Shown here: positions 16,125 through 23,206 of the stretch, piece by piece | Numbering within the stretch: position 1 is the stretch's first letter | Layout: each line of letters begins with the position of its first letter | Source of the DNA: Anaerolineae bacterium | GTDB lineage: Bacteria; Chloroflexota; Anaerolineae; Anaerolineales; E44-bin32 | DNA: 33,095 bases | NCBI GenBank assembly: GCA_030605795.1 | Contig: JAUWHR010000016.1 | Coordinates: forward strand, 1 to 33,095 | Reading direction: 5' to 3' | Program-made: the position numbers and the translations under genes | The notes under the pieces: model-generated | Database searches by the model: none | What the model saw: only the letters and a program-made list of their open reading frames with translations | What the model was told of the DNA's origin: nothing

Positions 16125-17891
16125 ATGGTGAGTAATACCCCTCCACCTAAAGGAAGTCAACCGCGCGTCCCTGAAAATCATTCCGGTGCAGACAACCGTA
16201 TGGATGCATTGCACCGGGCCACACTGAGCCTCTTTTCCGATTTATCGCTTGACGGCGTTCTCCGCCGCATTATACAAGCTGCACGCGAGCTCTCCAATGC
16301 TCGCTACGCCGCCTTGGGGATCCCTGATGGTAAGGGTGGGCTGGAGACCTTCATCACCCTTGGTATGACAGATGAGGAGATCAAGCGCATCCAGTCAAGC
16401 CGGACGAGCGGTCCGCACCAGCCGGTCGGCAACGGGTTGATTGGGGAAATGATGCGGACCGGTCGTAGCATACGCATCTCAGAAATCGCTGATCACCCCC
16501 GCTCGGTTGGTTTTCCGCCTAAGCACCCTAAGATGCATTCCTTCCTCGGTGTTCCGATCGCCGCCTATGGCCGCCCCCTGGGTCAGATATATTTGACCGA
16601 TAAGCAGGGGGCTGATTGTTTTGATGCTGAGGATCAGCGTTTGATCGAAATGCTAGCTGCACACGCCGCGGCTGCTATTGAGAACGCTAGACTTTACCGG
16701 AAGGTGGTTAACAGCGAGGCCGAACTTGCCCAGCGGAACCTGGAATTGGAACTGGTCAATTCTATTGCTACCGCGGCTAGTTCAACAACTGAACCCGACG
16801 CTCTGCTTGAAGTGATGCTTGAACGGCTCATAACGCTTTTTGGAGCCGGGGTAGGCGAATTATTTCTACGGGAAGAAGATGAGGGTATCTATCGCAAGGT
16901 GACTCATCTCGGTGACGCGGTCAACGATTTGTGGGCGATCAACCAATTTCGATCTGGTCAAGGTCTAGTCGGCAAAGTAGCTAAAATAGGGAAACTCATG
17001 TGGAGCCATAACCTGGCGGAAGAGCAGCGTTTCCTAAGTCAAACAACAATCGAGGCTGGTTTTAGGACGTTGGTGTGCGTGCCGCTCACTGCGCCTGGGC
17101 AGGTGGTGGGTGTGCTTAGCTTGGCATTTCAAGGCGAGCGCATGATCGATGAAAGGGAAATTGGCTTGCTGGAGGCGGTAGGTGCTGGGGTTGGGATGGT
17201 GGTTGAGAACGCCCGTCTGTATCGCCAAGCACGCCGCTTGGCAGTGCTTGAGGAACGCGAGCGAATTGGCATGGACTTGCACGATGGGATCATCCAATCG
17301 ATCTATGCCGTGGGTCTGGTTCTAGAATACATTCGTCTCATGGTAAATGAGGATCCAGGGCAGGCTGGTCAACGACTGGAACAAGCGATCCAAAACCTAA
17401 ATACCGTTATTGGTGACATCCGGTCCTATATCCTCGACCTTCAACCAAGCCGCATTCAAATCGACGACCTAAGCCAAGCACTGGGTCGTCTGGCGAATGA
17501 GTTCGAGGCGAATACGCTGGTGGATGTTGAGTTGAAGGCTGAACCAGAAGCCCTCGAGCTATTAGAACGTCGAACAGCGACTGAGTTGTTTCATATTGCA
17601 CAGGAAGCACTCGCCAACACTGCCAAGCATGCATATGCCACCCAGGTATTGCTCAGTGTGCGGACAACTGGGTCAGGTATATTGCTTCAGATCATCGACA
17701 ATGGACAGGGATTCGATGTCGAGAAGGAACCCAGCACACTTGGGCATGGGTTATCCAATATGACAGAAAGGGCGCGCCAGGTGGGGGGCCAGTTGGAAAT
17801 TGATTCAAGCCCAGGCGAGGGGACGACAGTCACCGTCCGTCTGCCGGTTGATCAGCTATCTCAGCGAACTCAGTTAAAACCTGTTCCCTGA
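16125..17891 (+). CDS. GAF-GAF sensor histidine kinase, NarL/DegS type
   Basis: This 588-residue protein has no clear membrane segment, so it is probably a cytoplasmic sensor. GAF domain 1 spans about 35-190 and contains LSNARYAALGIPDGKGG and FLGVPIAAYGRPLGQIYL. GAF domain 2 spans about 205-365. A HisKA_3 dimerisation region follows, with the phospho-His H386 in GMDLHDGIIQSIYAVGL. An HATPase_c domain ends the protein, with NTAKHA, DNGQGFD and GHGLSNMTERA. GAF domains commonly bind small ligands, haem or bilins. I see no Cys that marks a bilin site, so the ligand is unknown. The ATG at 16125 has AAGGGAAG before it, whereas an upstream in-frame TTG at 16077 has none. The receiver gene 109 bp downstream is its obvious partner. 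Confidence 0.92.
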   Translation: MVSNTPPPKGSQPRVPENHSGADNRMDALHRATLSLFSDLSLDGVLRRIIQAARELSNARYAALGIPDGKGGLETFITLGMTDEEIKRIQSSRTSGPHQPVGNGLIGEMMRTGRSIRISEIADHPRSVGFPPKHPKMHSFLGVPIAAYGRPLGQIYLTDKQGADCFDAEDQRLIEMLAAHAAAAIENARLYRKVVNSEAELAQRNLELELVNSIATAASSTTEPDALLEVMLERLITLFGAGVGELFLREEDEGIYRKVTHLGDAVNDLWAINQFRSGQGLVGKVAKIGKLMWSHNLAEEQRFLSQTTIEAGFRTLVCVPLTAPGQVVGVLSLAFQGERMIDEREIGLLEAVGAGVGMVVENARLYRQARRLAVLEERERIGMDLHDGIIQSIYAVGLVLEYIRLMVNEDPGQAGQRLEQAIQNLNTVIGDIRSYILDLQPSRIQIDDLSQALGRLANEFEANTLVDVELKAEPEALELLERRTATELFHIAQEALANTAKHAYATQVLLSVRTTGSGILLQIIDNGQGFDVEKEPSTLGHGLSNMTERARQVGGQLEIDSSPGEGTTVTVRLPVDQLSQRTQLKPVP

Positions 17892-18000
17892 TCTTTTTCT
17901 CCATGCGTGACAGGTTTCAAAGCACTTTGGGAAGGAGGTCACTAGAGCCTTGCCGGGGGTAATCATATACTGGAGCTAATTCATATGTAGGTAATGAATC

Positions 18001-18372
18001 GTGTGCCCTGCGCGGGTTTACATTATTGATGAACATGATTCTGTGCGATCTGCGCTCGCCGATCGTCTTGATCAGGCCGCCGGCTTGACTATTCTGGGAC
18101 ATTCGGGGGACGCGGGGCAGGGGTTACACGACATCCGGGAGGAGAAGCCGGATGTGGTATTGGTTGAAGTAAAGCGGAGCGACGGGTTGGGGTTGGAAAT
18201 TATGCGCCAGATCGCGGCACTACCGAAACCTCCCCAACTGGTCGTATTGACTTCCTACCCATCAGAGTGGGAAGAGAAAGCGGCCAGCCGAGCAGGTGCA
18301 ACCTCGTATCTGTTGAAAGACATTGATTCAAAAGAACTCATCCGGCGAATATCAGAAATGGCTGAGCGCTGA
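18001..18372 (+). CDS. Receiver-domain protein with Glu replacing the phospho-acceptor Asp
   Basis: This 123-residue receiver-only protein begins VYIIDEHDSVRSALADRL, like the N-terminus of NarL-type regulators, but it ends after the receiver with no helix-turn-helix domain. The acidic pair is D10/E11, the switch Thr is T84 (VLTSY) and the Lys is K106 (LLKD). The phospho-acceptor position reads PDVVLVEVKRSDG, so residue 56 is Glu rather than Asp. Glu at this site can imitate the phosphorylated state in some regulators, so the protein may be constitutively active or unable to take phosphate. The start is GTG. ATG at 17994 is out of frame, and a stop at 17977 blocks any longer version. It probably pairs with the kinase upstream. 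Confidence 0.82.
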   Translation: MCPARVYIIDEHDSVRSALADRLDQAAGLTILGHSGDAGQGLHDIREEKPDVVLVEVKRSDGLGLEIMRQIAALPKPPQLVVLTSYPSEWEEKAASRAGATSYLLKDIDSKELIRRISEMAER

Positions 18373-18390
18373 ATCGCGCTACTCCAAACC

Positions 18391-18419
18391 TTGAAACTCA
18401 ATCGCAATTCCGTTATAGT
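18391..18419 (+). promoter_or_regulatory. Sigma-70-type promoter for the 55-residue gene
   Basis: TTGAAA (18391-18396) and TATAGT (18414-18419) are separated by exactly 17 bp. They lie 30 bp before the small gene's ATG. Confidence 0.7.
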
Positions 18420-18448
18420 TTACGTAAGTTTCTGTACGAGGTGAAAAT

Positions 18449-18616
18449 ATGCCCATGACGGATAAGCAACGACAGCTGCGCCGACGCCAACGTCGGGTGC
18501 GCAAATTACGTGAGCTCAAGAGTAGATTGGAGGAAACCCAAGATACCAAAACGCAAAGGCGCTTGATTGAAAAAATTCGGCGTATCTCACCTTGGGAACC
18601 TATCCTGGATAAATAA
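18449..18616 (+). CDS. Small basic, helical hypothetical protein (55 residues)
   Basis: The ATG at 18449 is preceded by GAGGTG 6 bases upstream and by a good promoter. The 55-residue product starts MPMTDKQRQLRRRQRRVRKL and is rich in Arg, Lys, Gln and Glu. Leu recurs at helical spacing (LRRRQ, KLRELKSRLEE), then comes RRLIEKIRRISPWEP near the end. It should form one or two amphipathic, strongly basic helices, suggesting binding to nucleic acid or the ribosome. I do not recognise a family. An adjacent promoter, ribosome site and uninterrupted biased composition make a real gene likely. Confidence 0.7.
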   Translation: MPMTDKQRQLRRRQRRVRKLRELKSRLEETQDTKTQRRLIEKIRRISPWEPILDK

Positions 18617-18723
18617 AGCGTCTTCCTCTGAAGAGACCATGCCGTCGGGGAAGGAAATCAATCGACGGCATGCATTTACCCCCTGCATGATTTAAACCGA
18701 CGCCAGCATAATCAGAACCTTGT

Positions 18724-18744
18724 GGCCGCGCTTCTAGCGCGGCC
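18724..18744 (-). terminator. Hairpin after tRNA-Glu
   Basis: GGCCGCGC (18724-18731) pairs perfectly with GCGCGGCC (18737-18744) around TTCTA. It lies 4 bp beyond the 3' end of the minus-strand tRNA. There is no T-tract, so it may be a processing or termination stem. Confidence 0.55.
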
Positions 18745-18747
18745 CTA

Positions 18748-18820
18748 TGCCCCCACGGGGATTCGAACCCCGGTCTTAGGCTTGAAAGGCCTACGTCCTG
18801 GTCCCCTAGACGATGGGGGC
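18748..18820 (-). tRNA. tRNA-Glu (anticodon UUC)
   Basis: The minus strand folds as a 73-nt tRNA. The acceptor arms are GCCCCCA and TGGGGGC, the D arm has GTC...GAC, and the anticodon stem TAGGC/GCCTA encloses CTTTCAA with anticodon TTC. The T arm is CGGGG-TTCGAAT-CCCCG, and A is the discriminator base. The 3' CCA is not encoded. There is no variable-arm expansion. The gene lies alone between the small basic protein gene and the helicase-loader gene. Confidence 0.96.
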
Positions 18821-18856
18821 GGAGGGTGTGATTTTACCATGCGATGTTAAAAACGG

Positions 18857-20263
18857 TCAACGCTTCGAGCGCCGACGGTCTGGTTTACCCTTAAAAGAGG
18901 GTGCAGTGATACTAACACCAACCACCAGCCGGCGGTCGCCCATACGAGCTCGTAGCCTAGGATCGATCTCGTCAAGCGAGTCGGCGGTGGTTATCACGGT
19001 TGGCAGTCTGGCATTGTAACGGTGGTTAAACAACTGGTAGAGCTTCTCTCGCACCCATGGCTTCATCGCTTGCGTGCCCAGATCATCCAGGACTAGCAAT
19101 GGCGCTGCACGGATTTCCTCGAAGCGTCTGTCATAGGACATCATACTGTTGGGGTTAAAAGTTGCCCGCAAATGGTCCAACATGTCTGGTACCACTACGA
19201 ACATGACTGGGAAACCCTGGCTGGCGCGATAGTTGGCGATTGCGGCAGCCAGATGGGTCTTACCACAGCCGTAGGTTCCCATAAGGACCAACCAGCCTTT
19301 GGGTTCTTGGGCGAAAGCCCACGCTGCTTGGTGGGCGTCCTCCAGCGTGCGCGTATCACTCACCGGAAGCTTCTCACCCTTTCGGAGGTTGAAGGTTGAG
19401 AAAGTTTGGTGGTCGTGCAGAGCCAGCGACGATAATTCATGTTGACCACTGTCGTCAACCGGACGGCGGTAGTCCGGGGCGTGGATGTAAACGTGGGCGA
19501 CCATGTCGGGATCTGATAATCGTGACCGCATCCGGCCTTCGATCTGCTCAAGGGCTAAATTTGTGGTGAGCACCAGCGGTAGGTGGTTGATGTAGCGATA
19601 GTTTAGGATCTGGAAGAGCTTCTCACGTGCCCAGGTTGTGGCGCTCTGGGTGCCGAAATCGTCAAGCACCAGCAGGGGAGCGTCACGGATCTGTTCGAAG
19701 CGTTCTTCGAAAGTGACCTCTCTATCGTCGTAGGCGAATCGCAATGAGTCGAGTAAGTCAGGAACCGTGAGGAACAGGGTCGGTACGCCAAGCGAGACAC
19801 ATTCATCGGCGACGGCAGCCGCCAGGTGAGTCTTTCCACACCCATAGCCACCCTGGATCAGCAGCCAGCCTTTGAGTGTTTTACTGTAGGAGCGCGCTTG
19901 GTTGTAGGCGCGTTCAATTGAATCTTGTTGCTGCTGTCCCAGGCCGATCCGACCGCGTGGATTGAACGAATCAAATGTCAAATCTCGTAGTTCATCGAGG
20001 TGGCTAATACTGAACAGTCGCTGGCGGATTCGATCTTGAATGTCAGCTTGCCGGCAGGTGCAAATCTCCAGCCGGCCGAAGTCCGGATGTCCCAAGGGTA
20101 AATCCTGACTTAGATATCCTAATCCATGACAATGAGGGCAGTCCGGGTCTCCAAGCCCTGACTTCAGATCACGGTCTGGTTTAGGAGTCCCAGAAGTCTG
20201 CGAATTCACCCTCGACATAGCGTCGGCGAGCTTTTTCAGAGTCTCCTCGATCTTCTCGCTCAT
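18857..20263 (-). CDS. DnaC/DnaI-like helicase loader with two tandem AAA+ domains
   Basis: This 468-residue protein has an N-terminal zinc cluster (C42, C45, C68, C70) like DnaI-type loaders. Two complete AAA+ modules of the DnaC/IstB type follow. Module 1 has Walker A GGYGCGKT (138-145) and Walker B LLVLDD (197-202). Module 2 has GTYGCGKT (329-336) and LLVLDD (389-394). Both continue with (F/L)GTQ, a REKL(F/Y)Q motif and an arginine-rich end. Usual loaders have one module and about 250-300 residues. In the cell it should load DnaB onto DNA, and dnaB and a DnaD-like gene lie directly upstream on the same strand. The start has AGAGGAAG 2-4 bases before the ATG, inside the previous gene, giving an 83-bp overlap. 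An in-frame ATG at 20218 is an alternative. Confidence 0.88.
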   Translation of the reverse strand: MSEKIEETLKKLADAMSRVNSQTSGTPKPDRDLKSGLGDPDCPHCHGLGYLSQDLPLGHPDFGRLEICTCRQADIQDRIRQRLFSISHLDELRDLTFDSFNPRGRIGLGQQQQDSIERAYNQARSYSKTLKGWLLIQGGYGCGKTHLAAAVADECVSLGVPTLFLTVPDLLDSLRFAYDDREVTFEERFEQIRDAPLLVLDDFGTQSATTWAREKLFQILNYRYINHLPLVLTTNLALEQIEGRMRSRLSDPDMVAHVYIHAPDYRRPVDDSGQHELSSLALHDHQTFSTFNLRKGEKLPVSDTRTLEDAHQAAWAFAQEPKGWLVLMGTYGCGKTHLAAAIANYRASQGFPVMFVVVPDMLDHLRATFNPNSMMSYDRRFEEIRAAPLLVLDDLGTQAMKPWVREKLYQLFNHRYNARLPTVITTADSLDEIDPRLRARMGDRRLVVGVSITAPSFKGKPDRRRSKR

Positions 20264-20897
20264 CTCTTCCTCTAGTTAGCCAATCCTCAAGGATGGCCTC
20301 AATGTAACGCCACTTGCGGACGTTGTTCTCAACGGCGATGCGGATGGCGTCTTCGATCCAGTGGGTTGAATAGGTATGCTCGGCGTCACGCAGTCGTTCG
20401 GCGATCATCGGGGTCAGTGGTCCGATGTTCTGCTCGTAGAGTATATAAATATTTGGCCGCTCAACACTCAACTCCAGCGGGGCTTCTGATAAGCCGCTCG
20501 GTTGCCATTGGCCACGTTCGATGCCGGTCAAAGCTGCCCGGCCTTTGGGTGTGTTAAGGAAGTAAAAGGTCTCTGTGCCATCCTCGAATTCGATCGAAAC
20601 TTTGAGCAGCGTGCCGCGGGCAACCGCGCGTTCGAGAGCCTCGTCGAGGGCTTCCAAGGGAGGAGTACTTGGGGAAGCCAGTCCCTCCAATAAGATCTGG
20701 TCAGCGGCCATCTCCTCATGACGCAAGTAACGAAAGCGTCCTTCTTTTCGGGCCAGAGCCCAGAAGGCGTAAAGGGTAACCTTGATCTCGCCAAGGTGGT
20801 CAATAGCCGGGAGCAGTTCGCTGAAGAATAAGTTAGGAATCGGGGTCAGCTTCAACTTACCTTCTGGAAAGCCGGGGAAGCCCGTTTGAGATTTCAT
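20181..20897 (-). CDS. DnaD-domain replication initiation protein
   Basis: This 238-residue protein has an N-terminal winged-helix-like part (FFSELLPAIDHLGEIKVTLYAFWALARKEG, about 25-54). The C-terminal DnaD/DnaB_2 domain begins NIYILYEQNIGPLTPMIAER and continues IEDAIRIAVENNVRKWRYIEAILEDW (about 180-205). In Firmicutes DnaD helps bring the replicative helicase to origins and restart sites. Here it sits between dnaB and the loader gene. It overlaps the loader gene by 83 bp, so translation is probably coupled. The ATG has GAGG only 1-2 bases away, a weak site. Confidence 0.85.
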   Translation of the reverse strand: MKSQTGFPGFPEGKLKLTPIPNLFFSELLPAIDHLGEIKVTLYAFWALARKEGRFRYLRHEEMAADQILLEGLASPSTPPLEALDEALERAVARGTLLKVSIEFEDGTETFYFLNTPKGRAALTGIERGQWQPSGLSEAPLELSVERPNIYILYEQNIGPLTPMIAERLRDAEHTYSTHWIEDAIRIAVENNVRKWRYIEAILEDWLTRGRDEREDRGDSEKARRRYVEGEFADFWDS

Positions 20898-21001
20898 GCC
20901 TCACTGCTCTGTTCTTTACCGGTCGTTCGCGTACGATATAAGACGCGGATAATATATTCGACCTGGTGCTGGTCACCCAATACTTGGATGGTTGTTTGGT
21001 T

Positions 21002-22393
21002 TTATTCAACCGGGGCCAGATCGACCTTCCTTGCAGCGTTTTCGAACTTGGCTAATGTCTTTCGAAAGACCAGCTCAGTGCTGCCGACCGGACCATTGCG
21101 GTGTTTAGCAATGATGATCTCGGCTATGTTCTGTTTCAAGGTGTCTTCCTCATACTGGTCTGGGCGGTAGATGAACATCACCACATCCGAATCCTGCTCC
21201 AAGCTGCCTGACTCTCGCAGGTCCGACAGTATAGGTCGAGGAGGCCGACGGGATTCGACTGCACGTGAAAGCTGTGCGGCAGCCAGCAGGGGCACTTTAA
21301 GCTCGCGGGCTAATGCTTTCAAGTTGCGCGAAATGTAGGAAACCTCCTGGACTCGGTTCTCCATCCTGGTATCGCCGGTCATGAGCTGCAGGTAATCGAC
21401 GATGATCAAATCCAGTCCGACCTCCATATGCAGACGACGGCATTTGGTATGCAGTTGCAGAGGGGTAATGGACGGGGTATCGTCGAGGTAGATGTGTGTG
21501 TCGCTTAGGGCGCTGACCGCTTGGGTAAATATCGGCCACTCGTCATCGTGAAGGTTGGCTAGTCGAAGACGCTGTGAGTCGATGCCTGTCTCCTGGGCCA
21601 CTAATCGTTGCACAAGCTGCTCATTAGACATCTCAAGCGAGAAAAGGGCGACATGTTTTTTGTGCAATTGGCTTGCATTCTTGGCGACAGAGATGCAGAA
21701 ACCCGACTTCCCCTGCCCGGGTCGTCCGGCAATGATCAGCAGGTCGCTGGGTTGCATGCCTCCCAGCAGGCGGTCAAGATCAATGAAGCCAGTAGGTACG
21801 CCGATCATCTGGTCCCGGTGGCGGGCCAGGTAATCGATGCGGTCGTAGTACTCGCTCATCACCTGCTTGATCGGCCGAAGTTGGTGGGTGAGCCTGCGTT
21901 CGCTGACGCCGAAAACCGCTTTCTCGGCGTCGTTTACCACATCCTCGACGGGGGTCCCCGATTGGAAGGCCAACCGGGCGATCTGGTTGGCAGCTTCGAG
22001 CAGACGTCGTCGGGTGGCGGCCTCTTCCACTACATGCCCATAAGCCACGGCGTGGAGGGAGGAAGGAACATTATTGATCAGCGCCGTCAAGTAAGCGGGA
22101 CCACCAACCTCCTCAAGACGCCCTTGGCGATCTAGTTCCTCCGAGATGGTCAGGATATCAATCGGTAGACGTTGTTCGTGCAGGCCGATAAAGGCTTCCC
22201 AGATCCAACGGTTGCGGTGAAGGAAGAAATCGTCGGCTGACAGGAAATGGGCGACGTCGTAATAGACCTTTGCGTTGACCAGTATGGAGCCCAGAACAGC
22301 CTCTTCGGCCTGGCGATCGTATGGCACCTCTTGTCTTTGGCGACCGTCGCCAGGAGGTTCTGGGTTGGGGGGAGGGATTGGAATCTCGCTCAT
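21002..22393 (-). CDS. dnaB: Replicative DNA helicase DnaB
   Basis: This 463-residue hexameric helicase unwinds DNA ahead of the replisome. The N-terminal domain starts PYDRQAEEAVLGSILVN. The RecA-like domain has Walker A GRPGQGKSG (about 221-229; Ser replaces the usual Thr after Lys), FSLEMSNEQLVQRL, Walker B LIIVDYLQLM, and DLRESGSLEQDSDVVMFIYR near the end with AKHRNGPVG. The length is normal and no intein is present. No clear ribosome site precedes the ATG at 22393. It is the first of three replication genes transcribed together with the DnaD-like and loader genes. Confidence 0.96.
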   Translation of the reverse strand: MSEIPIPPPNPEPPGDGRQRQEVPYDRQAEEAVLGSILVNAKVYYDVAHFLSADDFFLHRNRWIWEAFIGLHEQRLPIDILTISEELDRQGRLEEVGGPAYLTALINNVPSSLHAVAYGHVVEEAATRRRLLEAANQIARLAFQSGTPVEDVVNDAEKAVFGVSERRLTHQLRPIKQVMSEYYDRIDYLARHRDQMIGVPTGFIDLDRLLGGMQPSDLLIIAGRPGQGKSGFCISVAKNASQLHKKHVALFSLEMSNEQLVQRLVAQETGIDSQRLRLANLHDDEWPIFTQAVSALSDTHIYLDDTPSITPLQLHTKCRRLHMEVGLDLIIVDYLQLMTGDTRMENRVQEVSYISRNLKALARELKVPLLAAAQLSRAVESRRPPRPILSDLRESGSLEQDSDVVMFIYRPDQYEEDTLKQNIAEIIIAKHRNGPVGSTELVFRKTLAKFENAARKVDLAPVE

Positions 22394-22519
22394 GGCATGT
22401 AGGAATCTGACCGATGGGTTCGGTTGTTAAGCTGGGTAATGCTTGGTTAGCAGCCAGGATCTAAAGTGACCATTGTTCTGGTGCTAAGCGATCTAGGATG
22501 GCGATGCTGAGCAAGGGGA

Positions 22520-23041
22520 TCAGTCGATTGGATCCTCTTTGGATAGATCCAAGTCGTCGAGGTTTAGTGTTTCGACGAAATCCTTGAAGACATCCAACCG
22601 CTTGTCGCTCTCCTCAGCGGCGTCGTCCGCGTCGACTTCCGCTTCCGGTATGGAAGCAGCTTCATCCATGACGACCTCGGCGACGAAGATCGGTACGTGA
22701 ACCCGCACAGCCAGCGCCAGGGCGTCTGAGGGGCGGGAGTCGATCTCCATCTCCCGCCCGTTCATGCTGATCACGATCCGGGCGTAAAAAACATCGTCGC
22801 GCAATTCGGTGATCCTGACCTGTAACACGTGGGCGCCCAGGACTTTAAGCACGTTACGCAACAAGTCATGGGTCATTGGGCGGGCGACCTCCAACTCCTG
22901 CAGGCTGAGGGTGATGGCATCTGCTTCAAAAGGACCGATCCAGATAGGAAGGAATCGCTCCGAATCCATCTCCTTGAGGATGACGATCCTTTGTGGAGAC
23001 ATCAGGCTTACCCTAATGCTATCAATTACGACCTCTACCAT
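22520..23041 (-). CDS. DUF151 / bifunctional nuclease-family protein
   Basis: This 173-residue protein has the conserved DUF151 core: [50 protein letters not shown] and [13 protein letters not shown]. Some family members are described as DNase/RNase 'bifunctional nucleases', but bacterial roles are mostly unproven. The C-terminus is very acidic ([14 protein letters not shown]...). GGAGG lies about 7 bases before the ATG. It is followed on the same strand by dnaB after about 126 bp and is divergent from the acyl-CoA synthetase. Half of a fold-back repeat lies in the shared upstream region, with a possible -35/-10 pair pointing at this gene. Confidence 0.9.
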   Translation of the reverse strand: MVEVVIDSIRVSLMSPQRIVILKEMDSERFLPIWIGPFEADAITLSLQELEVARPMTHDLLRNVLKVLGAHVLQVRITELRDDVFYARIVISMNGREMEIDSRPSDALALAVRVHVPIFVAEVVMDEAASIPEAEVDADDAAEESDKRLDVFKDFVETLNLDDLDLSKEDPID

Positions 23042-23160
23042 CCTCTGGCCTCCGCCTATACCGCAGAAGTGAGTTTACGGCATTCTAACATACGCTAAAG
23101 TGAGGTGCAACCAATCAACATATTTTTAATCTTAAAGACTGATATCTGATATTATTTAAT

Positions 23161-23206
23161 GACTGCACTGAGAAAAGCCCAAGTGCGTGAAAGGGAACGG
23201 TATATG
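23161..23206. repeat. Left half of a fold-back repeat, overlapping the acyl-CoA synthetase start
   Basis: The stretch starts GACTGCACTGAGAAAAG and ends AACGGTATATG. Its order, length and end words match the left arm of the repeat at 9570 and 29459 (tip ACTCCACTGAAAAAAG, end ACCGGTATATG). The right arm is missing, and gene sequence follows directly. The ATG at 23204-23206 is the last three bases of the matching stretch, and AAGGGA inside it serves as the ribosome site. Confidence 0.7.

Noticed and set aside
15999-16214. 72 extra residues at the N-terminus of HMG-CoA reductase
   Set aside because: They overlap the divergent kinase gene, lack family similarity, and the ATG at 15998 has a good ribosome site.
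17932-17979. A perfect AAGGAGGT followed by a 9-codon TTG frame between the kinase and receiver genes
   Set aside because: The frame ends in TAA at 17977 and the TTG start is unconvincing. The same stop prevents use of this site for the receiver gene. Possibly a leader peptide, but unsupported.
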